From RGIG426 sp045640165 (GTDB lineage: Bacteria > Bacillota > Clostridia > Oscillospirales > Acutalibacteraceae), in assembly GCA_045640165.1 (NCBI GenBank), contig JAZUEK010000058.1, positions 1 through 34,765 on the forward strand: a stretch of 34,765 nt of DNA, in the 5' to 3' direction. Both the position numbers and the translations under genes were made by a program. Shown here one piece after another: positions 1-8,337 of this stretch. The notes under the pieces were generated by a model. It ran no database searches, had not been told where the DNA came from, and was given only the letters and a program-made list of their open reading frames with translations. Within the stretch, counting starts at the first letter, position 1. Each line of letters begins with the position of its first letter.

Positions 1-34
1 ATGGGAACACAATATTTTTTAAAAAACTTAAAAA

Positions 35-80
35 ACAAAAAACGCCCCCAAAAGGGAGAGTTGGTGGGGGCTTTTTTCTT
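35..80. terminator. Bidirectional rho-independent terminator after trkH
   Basis: A six-pair G+C stem (GCCCCC at 44-49 with GGGGGC at 66-71) is flanked by an A-run on the left and a T-run on the right, so it can terminate transcription from either direction. On the minus strand it lies just beyond the trkH stop codon and should end that transcript. Whatever gene lies to the left of the window may share it. Confidence 0.75.
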
Positions 81-87
81 TTCTTAG

Positions 88-1539
88 TTATGCATTCTTT
101 TTGCGGTCGGGGCCGAGCATGATGCAGGCGAGGAGCGGATAAATTTCGAGACGGCCGAGGAGCATCGCGAAACTTAACACGATGGTGGCGAAATCGGAGT
201 AGATGTCGTAGCCTGCCATCGGTCCTGCTTCGCCGAATGCCGGGCCGATATTGCCGACGCAGGCAATGGCGACGGAAATGTCGGTTTCGAATTTGGTCGG
301 TTCGAGCGCCAACAGCAGGAACGTCACGAAAATGATGGCGCAATAAAGCACAAAATAGGTGTTGATACCCGACACGGTGGTATCGTCCAGCGTTTTGCCG
401 TTGAGGGACACTTTTTTGACGGTGCGCGGATGGACGGCGCGGTGCAGGTCGTTTTTGGCGCTGCGCATCATCACAATGACGCGCCCGATTTTAAGACCGC
501 CGGAAGTCGAGCCGATACAGCCGCCGCAGAACATCAGGAAGAACAGGATGGCACGGGAGAATTCCGGCCAAGCGGCGTAGTCGGCGGTGGCAAAACCGGT
601 GGTGGTAATCATCGACGTTGTGGCGAAGAACGCGGCGCGTATCGCCTCGCCGAAACTTTCATACAGAGGCATTACCGAGGCGGTCAACATACCGCCGGTA
701 ATTACGATAATGGCGAGATAGTGCCACAACTCGTCCTGCTTTCTGAAATCGCTCCACCGTTTGGCGAGCAAGAGGAAATAGACGTTGAAACTGACGCCGA
801 ACAGCATCATAAACACCGTGACGACGATTTGCGCGGCGGCGGAGTAGGACTCGAGGCTGTCGGCTTTGATGCCGAAGCCGCCGGTGCCGGCGGTGCCGAG
901 CGCGTGGCACACGCTGTCGAACAGCGGCATTTTGCAAAGGAGCAACGCCACGATTTCGGCGACGGTCAGCGCGATGTAGAGGTGATAGAGCAGTTTGGTG
1001 GTGGCGCGAGCGGTGGGGGCGACTTTATCGACGTCGGGGCCGGCCATCTCTGCGCGGAGAATATGGATGGATTTGCCGAACGAGCGCTCGGCGATGGATA
1101 AGACAAAGACCAATACGCCCATACCGCCGATCCAGTGGGTGAAACTGCGCCAAAAGAGGATACATTTCGGAAGCAGAGTCACATTTGGTAACACGGAAGC
1201 GCCGGTGGTGGTAAAGCCGCTGACGGTTTCGAAAAACGCATCCACGTAGGAGCAACTGTCAATCGCGATCACAAACGGGATCGCGCCGATGAGCGACATG
1301 CCGAGCCACGCACCGGACACAATCAGCATACCGTCACCGGAGCGCAGTTCAAACGAGGCTTTGCGGAACAGCAACGTAAGCGTTCCGCCGAGGACCAGCG
1401 CGCCGACAGCCGGAATGAGGAACGCGAGAACGCCTTTTTGCTCCCCGTAAATCACGGCGACCAACAGCGGAAGCGCCAAGAAGACCGCTTCCACCATAAT
1501 GACCTGGCCGATGGTGAAGAGTATTCGTTTATGATTCAT
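88..1539 (-). CDS. trkH: TrkH/KtrB-family potassium uptake channel subunit
   Basis: A 483-residue integral membrane protein with the four pore-loop repeats of the Trk/Ktr/HKT superfamily. The selectivity-filter regions are visible as TTTGAS (residues 110-115), GTAGTGGFG (215-223), TTTGFA (312-317) and NIGPAFGEAGP (430-440). The family-specific CGGCIGSTSGGLKIGR segment at 338-353 is also present. It should form the K+ translocating subunit in the cytoplasmic membrane and normally works with a cytosolic NAD/ATP-binding TrkA/KtrA partner, which is not in this window (it could lie left of the edge or elsewhere). The start is set by an AGGAGG box just upstream. It is transcribed from its own promoter at 1584-1612, downstream of mtaB. 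Length fits TrkH better than the shorter KtrB, but the two cannot be separated with certainty. Confidence 0.93.
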   Translation of the reverse strand: MNHKRILFTIGQVIMVEAVFLALPLLVAVIYGEQKGVLAFLIPAVGALVLGGTLTLLFRKASFELRSGDGMLIVSGAWLGMSLIGAIPFVIAIDSCSYVDAFFETVSGFTTTGASVLPNVTLLPKCILFWRSFTHWIGGMGVLVFVLSIAERSFGKSIHILRAEMAGPDVDKVAPTARATTKLLYHLYIALTVAEIVALLLCKMPLFDSVCHALGTAGTGGFGIKADSLESYSAAAQIVVTVFMMLFGVSFNVYFLLLAKRWSDFRKQDELWHYLAIIVITGGMLTASVMPLYESFGEAIRAAFFATTSMITTTGFATADYAAWPEFSRAILFFLMFCGGCIGSTSGGLKIGRVIVMMRSAKNDLHRAVHPRTVKKVSLNGKTLDDTTVSGINTYFVLYCAIIFVTFLLLALEPTKFETDISVAIACVGNIGPAFGEAGPMAGYDIYSDFATIVLSFAMLLGRLEIYPLLACIMLGPDRKKNA

Positions 1540-1583
1540 TAAAACCGCCTCCTAAAGGCAGATGTTTGCGAAAGAATATCGGT

Positions 1584-1612
1584 ATTGTAGCACATTCGTT
1601 TTGGAATGTAAA
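1584..1612 (-). promoter_or_regulatory. Sigma-A promoter of trkH
   Basis: Reading the minus strand, a TTTACA -35 box (1607-1612) is separated by exactly 17 bp from a TACAAT -10 box (1584-1589). Transcription would start around 1577, some 38 nt before the trkH start codon. No terminator is visible between mtaB and this promoter, so trkH may also receive read-through. Confidence 0.75.
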
Positions 1613-1621
1613 GCATTAATT

Positions 1622-2899
1622 TCAGAGTACTTCGCCGAGGCAAACGCCGCTTTCGGCGGCGGTCAGACGCACGGAAAGGAGTTCGTTCGGGGCAAATACG
1701 CCGCGCACCTTGACGGGAGTGTAATTTTCGGTGTAGCCCTCGGTGAACGTGCCGTCGTTTTGCTCGGTGAGCAGGGTGGCGGCTGAGCCGATTTGTGCGG
1801 CTAAGAACGCGTCGCGCGTTTGGTCGCAAACGGCGGCCATCTTGTGACTGCGGCGCGCTTTTTCGGCGGCAGAGACTTGGCCGCCGGCTTTGGCGGCGAC
1901 CGTTCCCTCGCGACGCGAGTAGGCGAACACGTGTGCGCGCGCGAAACCGACGGTTTTTGCAAAGGCGAGCGACTGCGCGAATTCTTCTTCAGTTTCGCCG
2001 GGGAAGCCGACCATCACGTCGGTCGTAATCGCGCAAGAGGGGAACGCTGCGCGAAGATTTTCACAAATTCGTAAGTACAGCGCCGTGTCGTAACGGCGGC
2101 GCATCCGTTTTAAGGTCGCGTCACACCCACTTTGAAGAGAGAGGTGAAACTGCGGACAGAGTTTTTCGGATGCTTTGAGTTTTTCGATGAGTTCGGGGGT
2201 TATATCCTCCGGCTCAAGCGAGCCTAAGCGTACACGTTCGATGCCGGGAACGGCGTTTGCACATGCTACGGCATCCGCTAAATCCAATCCCGATTCTTTG
2301 CCGAATGCGGTGAGGTTGATGCCGGTGAGCACCACCTCGCGAAAGCCTTTTGCGGCGAGAGCGGCAAGTTCGGTTTTGAGCGAATCCAAATCGCGCGAGC
2401 GAATGCGTCCGCGCGAGGTGGGAATGATGCAGTACGAGCAGAAACGGTCGCAGCCGTCCTCGATTTTGACGAAGGCGCGTGTGCGCTCGTCGAAATCGGT
2501 GATGCAAAGCGGCTCGAACTGTTTCGTATGCTCCGGAACGCGCACCACCTGGGTTTTGGTTTTCAAAAACTCTTCCACTGCCGCAAGCAAATCGGCACGG
2601 CGCGCGTTTCCGAGCACGACGTCTACGGGCAATGCCGCGGCGTCGTCGGGATACGCTTGGGACGAGCAACCACACAGCACCAACACGGCGTTCGGGTTGT
2701 CGCGGCGCAGGCGGCGGCAGAGTTGCCGCGCCTTGCGGTCGGATTCGGCGGTTACCGAGCAGGAGTTGACCACCAGCACGTCGGCAGGCGTTTCTTCCGG
2801 ATTGACGGGGACGTAGCCGGCCGCCGCCAACTGTTCGCGCATGGCTTGGGTTTCGTATTGGTTGACTTTGCAGCCGAGGGTGAAAAAGCCGACCGTCAC
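1622..2899 (-). CDS. mtaB: tRNA (N6-L-threonylcarbamoyladenosine(37)-C2)-methylthiotransferase MtaB
   Basis: A radical-SAM methylthiotransferase of 425 residues, which converts t6A37 to ms2t6A37 in tRNAs that read ANN codons. The N-terminal UPF0004 domain supplies the cysteines of the second 4Fe-4S cluster (C10 in LGCKVNQYE, C47 in NSCSV, C78 in LCGC). The radical-SAM cluster motif is CDRFCSYC (C150, C154, C157), followed by IIPTSRGRIRSR, typical of MtaB rather than MiaB. A C-terminal TRAM-like RNA-binding segment follows. The start codon is GTG at 2897-2899, supported by an AAGGAGG box 9 nt upstream. It is the last gene of the operon that also contains the tsaC-coaE fusion, and TsaC makes the precursor of the t6A base that MtaB modifies. 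Confidence 0.93.
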   Translation of the reverse strand: MTVGFFTLGCKVNQYETQAMREQLAAAGYVPVNPEETPADVLVVNSCSVTAESDRKARQLCRRLRRDNPNAVLVLCGCSSQAYPDDAAALPVDVVLGNARRADLLAAVEEFLKTKTQVVRVPEHTKQFEPLCITDFDERTRAFVKIEDGCDRFCSYCIIPTSRGRIRSRDLDSLKTELAALAAKGFREVVLTGINLTAFGKESGLDLADAVACANAVPGIERVRLGSLEPEDITPELIEKLKASEKLCPQFHLSLQSGCDATLKRMRRRYDTALYLRICENLRAAFPSCAITTDVMVGFPGETEEEFAQSLAFAKTVGFARAHVFAYSRREGTVAAKAGGQVSAAEKARRSHKMAAVCDQTRDAFLAAQIGSAATLLTEQNDGTFTEGYTENYTPVKVRGVFAPNELLSVRLTAAESGVCLGEVL

Positions 2900-2935
2900 G
2901 GCCGTCGCCTCCTTTCGGGGAAGATGAAATCGAAA

Positions 2936-4336
2936 TTACGCTTGGCGAGAGAGAAGCGCCGCAAACGCTTTGTGCGCCATATAGACGTCGGTTTTAGCGA
3001 CCACTTCGAACGGCGCGTGCATACAGAGAACCGGCACGCCGAGGTCCACGGTATCCACGTCGAGGTCGGCGATGAACTGCGCGATGGTGCCGCCACCGCC
3101 GCCGTCCACTTTGCCGAGTTCGCCGATTTGCCACGCGACGCCGGTGGCATCCATAATCGAGCGGAATTTGCCCATCAGTTCGGCGGAGGCATCCGACGTG
3201 CCGGATTTGCCGCGCGCGCCGGTGTATTTCGTCAGCACCACGCCGCCGCCGAGGACGGAACAGTTACGGGTTTCGGTCTGTTCGGGATAGAGCGGATCGT
3301 AGCCGGCGTTCACATCCGCCGACAGGCAGAGCGAACGGGACAGCACGTGACGCAGTTCGATGCCGTAGGGGGCGGCGAGGTCGGCAAGGAAGTTTTGGAG
3401 ATAGGTCGAGCGCATACCGGAGACGCCGGCCGAGCCGGTTTCCTCTTTATCGGTCAGCACGGTGACGGCGGTAAATTCCGGAGTTTTCAGCGACAACAGC
3501 GCGGTCAGCGCCGGATAGGCGCATACGCGGTCATCGTGGCCGTAGGAGCCGATGAGACTGCGGTCAAAGCCCACGTCGCGCGCGCGACCGGCCGGCACGG
3601 CTTCGAGTTCGGCACAGCGGAAGTCCGCTTCGGTGATGCCGTATTTGTCGTTTAAGAGTTTCATCACGTTGAGCTTGATGAGGTCGGCTTCGTCGCTGTC
3701 GTCCAGCGGACGCGAGCCGATGAGCAGGTCGAGATGTTCGCCGTCGATAACGTCGGAGGCTTTCATTTGCATCCGCTCGCCGCTCAAGTGGATGAGCAGG
3801 TCGGTAACGACAAACACGGGATCGCCGTCGTCGTCGCCGATTTTTACGTCTACCGTCGTGCCGTCTTTTTTGACGACGACACCGTACAGCGCGAGCGGAA
3901 TGGTCGCCCACTGATATTTTTTAATGCCGCCGTAGTAGTGGGTGTCAAAATAGGCAAACCCGTCTTTTTCATACAGTGGATTGGGTTTTAAGTCGAGACG
4001 CGGAGAGTCGATGTGCGCAATGGCAAGCGACACGCCGTCGGACAGCGGCTTTTTGCCGAGCGTGGCGAGAATGACCGCTTTTTCACGGTTGACGAGGTAC
4101 ACCTTGTCGCCGGCCTCGTATTTTTTGCCGGCCTCAAACGGGACGAAACCGGCTTTTTTGGCGGCTTTTACTGCCAATTTCACGGCTTCACGCTCGGTTT
4201 TGGCGGCGGAGAGGAAGTTTTTGTATTCCTCGGCGTACGTGTCGGCTTTTTTGAGTTCGGCACCTTTGAGCAGAACGGCTTTCGGCTTTCCGGCAAGCAG
4301 TTCGGTTTTCAGCGCTTCGCGTTTGGTTTTTTCCAT
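2936..4336 (-). CDS. M18-family metallo-aminopeptidase
   Basis: A 466-residue dinuclear zinc aminopeptidase of family M18, related to yeast aminopeptidase I and bacterial ApeA/ApeB. Metal-site and active-site motifs are all present: AHIDSPRLD (H108), GHDDRVCAY (D268/D269), DKEETGSAG (E298/E299), DVNAGYDP, and the final MHAPFEV histidine near residue 440. It is cytoplasmic (no signal peptide) and probably trims peptides with acidic or neutral N-termini. The reading frame stays open up to 4543, but the true start is the ATG at 4336. That ATG has AAGGAG 8 nt upstream and lies 16 nt after the lytic transglycosylase stop, and upstream codons in this frame overlap that gene out of frame. Exact specificity cannot be read from sequence. 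Confidence 0.92.
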   Translation of the reverse strand: MEKTKREALKTELLAGKPKAVLLKGAELKKADTYAEEYKNFLSAAKTEREAVKLAVKAAKKAGFVPFEAGKKYEAGDKVYLVNREKAVILATLGKKPLSDGVSLAIAHIDSPRLDLKPNPLYEKDGFAYFDTHYYGGIKKYQWATIPLALYGVVVKKDGTTVDVKIGDDDGDPVFVVTDLLIHLSGERMQMKASDVIDGEHLDLLIGSRPLDDSDEADLIKLNVMKLLNDKYGITEADFRCAELEAVPAGRARDVGFDRSLIGSYGHDDRVCAYPALTALLSLKTPEFTAVTVLTDKEETGSAGVSGMRSTYLQNFLADLAAPYGIELRHVLSRSLCLSADVNAGYDPLYPEQTETRNCSVLGGGVVLTKYTGARGKSGTSDASAELMGKFRSIMDATGVAWQIGELGKVDGGGGGTIAQFIADLDVDTVDLGVPVLCMHAPFEVVAKTDVYMAHKAFAALLSRQA

Positions 4337-4352
4337 TGTCAGCACTCCTTTT

Positions 4353-4940
4353 TCAGTCGAGATTATATAGCATTTTGTAGGCGAACCGGGCGCGCTTGAT
4401 TTTTTGCACGTAGCGAGCGGTTTCGCCGTAGGGAATGGAATCGAGCGTTTTTCCGTTCGAGGTATAGCGGCGGTCGTCGAGCCATTTTTCGACGTTCCCG
4501 AGGCCGGCGTTATACGCCGCGACGACGGTGTCGGTGTCGTCAAATTGCTCGTACAGCAAGGACAGCACGTGAACGCCGGTCATCACGTTGACTTGGGGAT
4601 CGAGCAGAACGTCGGTGTCCGCGTCCCAACTGACGTGTTTTCGGGAAATCGACCAGGCGTAGGTTTCGGGGGTGATTTGCATCAGCCCCAAAGCGCCGGC
4701 GTTCGAAACGGCGGCTTCGTCAAAGTTGCTTTCGACGCGGATAATCGCGTAGACGAGCGAGGGGGATACGCCGTAGGTTTCGCAGGCGGTGTTGATTTCT
4801 TCGTCGTAGGAAAGCGGAAAAAAGGTCAGAAGAAACAGCGCGCCGGCGCACACCAGAAAGACGATTGCTAAAAGTGCCGTGGTAAGCCGCCGCTTTTTAC
4901 GGCGTTTTTTGGCGGCACGGGTGGTTACGGATTGAGCCAT
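4353..4940 (-). CDS. Membrane-anchored lytic transglycosylase (SLT/GH23 domain)
   Basis: A small 195-residue protein with a very basic N-terminus (KKRRKKRR), one membrane segment at about residues 20-42, and an extracellular soluble-lytic-transglycosylase domain. The catalytic glutamate is E70 in RVESNFD. The GLMQITP motif (85-91), AAYNAGLGNV and the PYGETARYVQKI segment complete the GH23 signature. It should cleave the MurNAc-GlcNAc bond of peptidoglycan, forming 1,6-anhydroMurNAc ends, on the outer face of the membrane. Its start overlaps the end of the tsaC-coaE gene by 16 nt, with a GAGGAG box inside that gene, which suggests translational coupling. Confidence 0.93.
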   Translation of the reverse strand: MAQSVTTRAAKKRRKKRRLTTALLAIVFLVCAGALFLLTFFPLSYDEEINTACETYGVSPSLVYAIIRVESNFDEAAVSNAGALGLMQITPETYAWSISRKHVSWDADTDVLLDPQVNVMTGVHVLSLLYEQFDDTDTVVAAYNAGLGNVEKWLDDRRYTSNGKTLDSIPYGETARYVQKIKRARFAYKMLYNLD

Positions 4941-6559
4941 TGAAAAATCTCCTCGGCGGCGGCTTGCAAAGCGGCAAGGTCGCCGTCGTTTTGTATCACG
5001 CGCGTGGCGTGGGTTTTGTAAAAATCATCGTCCGGCTGACGCGCCATGCGGTCGGCGGCGGCGCGCTCGCTGATGTTGTCGCGTGCGCAGATACGAGCGA
5101 GACGTGTTTCTTTCGAGGCGAGAACTGCCACGGTTTTGTCGCAGACGGAATCGAATTTCGATTCAAACAAAAGCGGCGCATCCACCACGACGAGTTTTGC
5201 ACCGGTTTGCGCGGCTTCGCGCATTTGCACGCGCATACGGGAGAGAATAAACGGATGGGTGAGTGCGGTCAGCCGCGCGGTCTGTTCGTCGCTCGCGAAG
5301 GCTTTGGCGGCGAGAGCGTGGCGGTTGAGCGTTTCGTCGGGATTGAGAATCTCCGCGCCGAATTCCTCGACGAGAGCGGCGAGACATGGTTCGCCTTTTC
5401 CCACGACGTCGCGCGCAACAGCGTCCGCGTCGATGACGACCGCACCGTGGGATTTGAGACAGTCGGCGACGACGCTTTTGCCGCTTCCGGTCGGGCCGGT
5501 CAGCCCTAAAACAACGGGCTTTTCGGGCGTGTCGTCAAGCGAAATCACCTCGAATGCGGCGGCGCGCAGCAGGCGGTTATAGACCGCGAGACCGACGCCG
5601 TCTTCCGACGGGCAGGCGGTGTAGAGGGTTTTGGCGCCGAGTTCGTCCGCGCGGCGCAGGCAGTAAAAGAGTTGTTGCGCCTGGGCGCTCGCGTCCTCCC
5701 GTTTGCCGTAGGTCAGCGTGGGAACGGCGAGCGCGGATTCTTCGCCGGAGAAGCACAGAGCGAACACGCCGTCGGCTTTTTTACTGTTGACAAACGCGGC
5801 GAACGCTTCGGGCGAGCCTTTGACGAGCACGACCTTCGCTTTCGGGGCGTAGTGTTTGTATTTCATTCCCGGGGAGGCGACAACGGCACCCTCTTTGAGT
5901 TTATGGGTGACGGCATCGTCCACTTCCACGTCGCCGAGCACGGCTTGCAACTGCGCAAGCGTAATGCCGCCGGGACGAAGCAGGCGCGGTTTGTCGCCGA
6001 CAAGCGACACGACGGTGGATTCGAGCCCCACTTCGCACGCGCCGCCGTCCACAATGGCGGAGACGCGGCCCGTGAGGTCCGCCGCGACGTGTGCCGCGGT
6101 GGTGGGGCTGGGGCTGCCGGACAAGTTTGCCGACGGCGCCGCGAGCGGACAACCGCTTTCGCGGATGAGCGCTTGCGCCACCGGATGGGACGGGAAACGC
6201 ACCGCGACGGTGTCGAGCCCGGCCGATACGACGGCAGGAATGGATTCGGCACGGGGCAAAATCATGGTGAGCGGTCCGGGCCAGTAGGCGGCGGCCAATT
6301 TTTTTGCCGTTTCGGGGACGAATTTCACAAGCGCGTCCAGTTCGGACACGTCGCTGATATGCACGATGAGGGGGTTGTCCTGCGGACGGCCTTTTGCCTC
6401 GAAAATCGCGGCGACGGCTTGCTCGTTGCGCGCATCGGCGGCGAGACCGTACACCGTTTCGGTGGGCATCACCACGAGTTCGCCGCGCCGGAGCATTTCG
6501 GCCGCGAGCGCGACGTCTTCCGGGGTGTTTTTTAACATTTTTGTTTCCATCGGGTTCAT
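4925..6559 (-). CDS. Fused threonylcarbamoyl-AMP synthase (Sua5/TsaC) and dephospho-CoA kinase (CoaE)
   Basis: One 544-residue frame joins two enzymes. Residues 1 to about 190 are a YrdC/Sua5 domain (VMPTETVYGLAADA, the KGRPQDNPL substrate motif, and APSANLSGSPSPT). Residues about 200-340 are the Sua5 C-terminal domain (linker motif GMKYKHYAPK). The two Sua5 parts make threonylcarbamoyl-AMP for t6A37 synthesis. Residues 348-544 are a complete CoaE: P-loop GPTGSGKS at 355-362, then DADAVARDVV, THPFI, and DAPLLFES. CoaE phosphorylates dephospho-CoA in the last step of CoA synthesis. No stop or frameshift separates the halves. The start ATG overlaps the prfA stop as ATGA, so translation is probably coupled. 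prfA-sua5 is a common neighbour pair in Firmicutes, and coaE next to a lytic transglycosylase is, I believe, another in Clostridia; the fusion sits where the two would meet (inference). Confidence 0.92.
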   Translation of the reverse strand: MNPMETKMLKNTPEDVALAAEMLRRGELVVMPTETVYGLAADARNEQAVAAIFEAKGRPQDNPLIVHISDVSELDALVKFVPETAKKLAAAYWPGPLTMILPRAESIPAVVSAGLDTVAVRFPSHPVAQALIRESGCPLAAPSANLSGSPSPTTAAHVAADLTGRVSAIVDGGACEVGLESTVVSLVGDKPRLLRPGGITLAQLQAVLGDVEVDDAVTHKLKEGAVVASPGMKYKHYAPKAKVVLVKGSPEAFAAFVNSKKADGVFALCFSGEESALAVPTLTYGKREDASAQAQQLFYCLRRADELGAKTLYTACPSEDGVGLAVYNRLLRAAAFEVISLDDTPEKPVVLGLTGPTGSGKSVVADCLKSHGAVVIDADAVARDVVGKGEPCLAALVEEFGAEILNPDETLNRHALAAKAFASDEQTARLTALTHPFILSRMRVQMREAAQTGAKLVVVDAPLLFESKFDSVCDKTVAVLASKETRLARICARDNISERAAADRMARQPDDDFYKTHATRVIQNDGDLAALQAAAEEIFQWLNP

Positions 6560-7635
6560 ACAGACCCTCCCGACTCCGCTAATTTTTCCGCTTGTTCGGC
6601 GGCGAGGAGCGCTTGGAACAGTTCCTCTAAATCGCCGTTCATTACGCGGTCCAGTTTATACAGCGTCAGCCCGATGCGGTGGTCGGTGACGCGACCTTGT
6701 GGGAAGTTGTAGGTGCGAATGCGGTCACTGCGGTCGCCCGAGCCGACAAGCGATTTGCGCTCGGCGGCAACGGCGGAATCGCGCGCGACGCGCTCGCGCT
6801 CATATAGTTGGGCGCGGAGCATCGCCATGGCGGTGTCGCGGTTTTGGTATTGGCTGCGTTCGGTCTGGCAGGCAACGACAATGCCGGTCGGAATATGGGT
6901 CAGTCGCACGGCGGAGGAGGTTTTGTTGACCTTTTGTCCGCCGGCGCCGGAACTGCGGTAGACGTCCATTTTGACGTCTTCGGGGCGAATGTCGATTTCC
7001 ACGTCATCCACCGTGGGAAGCACGGCAACCGTGGCGGCGGAGGTGTGGATACGGCCGCCGGATTCGGTTTCGGGCACGCGCTGGACGCGGTGGCCTCCGG
7101 ATTCGAATTTCAGGTGGCTGTAGGCATCGTCGCCGGAGACTTTGGCGGTGAGTTCTTTGACGCCGCCGAGCTCGGTTTCGTTCGCGGAAAGCACCTCGAT
7201 TTGCCAGCCTTTTTCGGCGGCGTACATCGAGTACATTCGGAAGAGTTCGGCGGCAAACAGCGCGGATTCTTCGCCGCCGGCGCCGCCGCGGATTTCGAGC
7301 ATCACGTCGCGCCCGTCCATCGGGTCGCGAGGAAGAAGCAAGAGCTTCAGTTCGGTATCGAGAGCGGCAAGACGGTCGGTTGCGGCCGCGAGTTCCTCTT
7401 CGGCGAGGGCTTTGAGTTCGCGGTCGGACGAGGAGTCGGCAAGCAGTGCCTCGGCATCCGCTTTGGCGGCTTCGCAGGCGTCGTATTCCCTCGCCGCTTG
7501 GGCGATGGGTTCTAAGTGCTTGGCTTCTTTGGTGAGTTCGCGAAACGCGGAAACGTCCGCCAAAACCGCCGGGTCGCACAGCCGTGCGGACAGCTCGTCA
7601 TAGTGTTTGACGATGCCGGAAAGTTGGTCGTTCAT
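6556..7635 (-). CDS. prfA: Peptide chain release factor 1
   Basis: A 359-residue RF1 that terminates translation at UAA and UAG. The stop-codon recognition tripeptide is PET (residues 188-190, the PxT class of RF1, not the SPF of RF2). The catalytic GGQ motif is at 232-234 in SSGAGGQKVNKTSSAVRL. The frame is open to 7725, but homology and the ATGA overlap with the upstream DUF951 gene place the start at the ATG at 7635. It is the third gene of the operon. The methyltransferase prmC, which methylates the GGQ glutamine and is often adjacent, is absent here. Confidence 0.96.
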   Translation of the reverse strand: MNDQLSGIVKHYDELSARLCDPAVLADVSAFRELTKEAKHLEPIAQAAREYDACEAAKADAEALLADSSSDRELKALAEEELAAATDRLAALDTELKLLLLPRDPMDGRDVMLEIRGGAGGEESALFAAELFRMYSMYAAEKGWQIEVLSANETELGGVKELTAKVSGDDAYSHLKFESGGHRVQRVPETESGGRIHTSAATVAVLPTVDDVEIDIRPEDVKMDVYRSSGAGGQKVNKTSSAVRLTHIPTGIVVACQTERSQYQNRDTAMAMLRAQLYERERVARDSAVAAERKSLVGSGDRSDRIRTYNFPQGRVTDHRIGLTLYKLDRVMNGDLEELFQALLAAEQAEKLAESGGSV

Positions 7636-7823
7636 ACGGATTCCTCGTTTCGTTCGATGGCTTTGATGTGGCGTTCGATTTTGTTGCGCGGAACCATCAT
7701 TTCGTGACCGCAGGTTACACAGCAAAGGCGGAAATCCATTCCCGTGCGCAGGACGGTAAAGCGGTTGCCGCCGCAGGGATGGGTCTTTTTCATCACCAGG
7801 GTATCGCCGACGCGAACGTCCAT
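7632..7823 (-). CDS. DUF951 small zinc-ribbon-like protein
   Basis: A 63-residue protein matching the DUF951 family (Bacillus YyzM type). It opens with a short beta-rich region (MDVRVGDTLVMKKTHPCGG), then has a CxxC pair in CCVTCGH and the conserved tail VPRNKIERHIK. The cysteines and the HPCGG motif suggest a small zinc- or nucleic-acid-binding fold, but no function is established. An AAGGAGG box precedes the ATG. It overlaps prfA by 4 nt (ATGA), so the two are probably translated in a coupled manner. Confidence 0.9.
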   Translation of the reverse strand: MDVRVGDTLVMKKTHPCGGNRFTVLRTGMDFRLCCVTCGHEMMVPRNKIERHIKAIERNEESV

Positions 7824-7863
7824 ATCAAAACCTCCTTTTTAGATGGCATTTCATGAATTTTGA

Positions 7864-8205
7864 TTATTTCAGAGAGATGACTTTGATGGGTTTGCCTTGG
7901 TCCATACAATTGCCGATGACGGATTTTGTGCCGGGGGAAACGCCATCCCAAAATGCGAGCACTTGGTCGGCGTAGTCGATGATTTGGCGGTTGCGAAACA
8001 GCGGTGCTTGACGGCCGTAGGTCTCGTAATCGGGCAAAAACACTTTGACCGGCAAAGAGAGGGATTGCGCCACCTCTTCGGCGAGAGCGTCAATACCGCG
8101 CGCACCGCCGCTGACGATTTCGGTGACGTCGGCAGGCAAATATTTTAGGATGAGGCGCGCGGCGGAGGAGTCGGCATTCCGACTGCCGACGATGGCTACT
8201 TTCAT
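7864..8205 (-). CDS. SLOG-family putative nucleotide-binding protein
   Basis: A 113-residue single-domain protein of the SLOG superfamily (Rossmann-like, related to DUF2493/YspA and DprA/Smf-like proteins). Visible motifs are VAIVGSR at the N-terminus, the phosphate-binding IVSGGARGIDALAEE loop around residues 30-45, and the RNRQIIDYADQVLAFWDG.S.GTK segment. Such proteins bind nucleotides or nucleotide-derived ligands, but the cellular role of this subgroup is not known. It is the first gene of the operon behind the 8236-8264 promoter. Its ribosome binding site is weak (AAGGGG). Confidence 0.85.
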   Translation of the reverse strand: MKVAIVGSRNADSSAARLILKYLPADVTEIVSGGARGIDALAEEVAQSLSLPVKVFLPDYETYGRQAPLFRNRQIIDYADQVLAFWDGVSPGTKSVIGNCMDQGKPIKVISLK

Positions 8206-8235
8206 AGTGGTTCCCCTTTTTTGTCGTATTTAGTT

Positions 8236-8264
8236 ATTATACCTCTTATACCAGTATTTGTCAA
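8236..8264 (-). promoter_or_regulatory. Consensus sigma-A promoter of the prfA operon
   Basis: On the minus strand a perfect TTGACA (8259-8264) lies 17 bp from a perfect TATAAT (8236-8241). Transcription would begin near 8229, giving a short leader before the SLOG gene, and can run through prfA, tsaC-coaE, the transglycosylase, the aminopeptidase and mtaB. No internal terminator is visible. Confidence 0.88.
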
Positions 8265-8337
8265 CGATTTTCCCGTTGGATTTCGGTATCAAACGCCGCC
8301 TTTCGGACAGAGTAAAACGGTAGGAGTGTGACGGGAT

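Noticed and set aside
3365..3390. GTAGGGGGCGGCGAGG resembling a REP head
   Set aside because: It lies in the aminopeptidase gene, has no complementary second stem arm and no family loop. A similar GTAGGGGTCG at about 27207 in thrS was rejected for the same reason.
2528..3655. 375-codon plus-strand frame spanning the ends of mtaB and the aminopeptidase
   Set aside because: It is antisense to two well-supported genes and has no start signal or domain.
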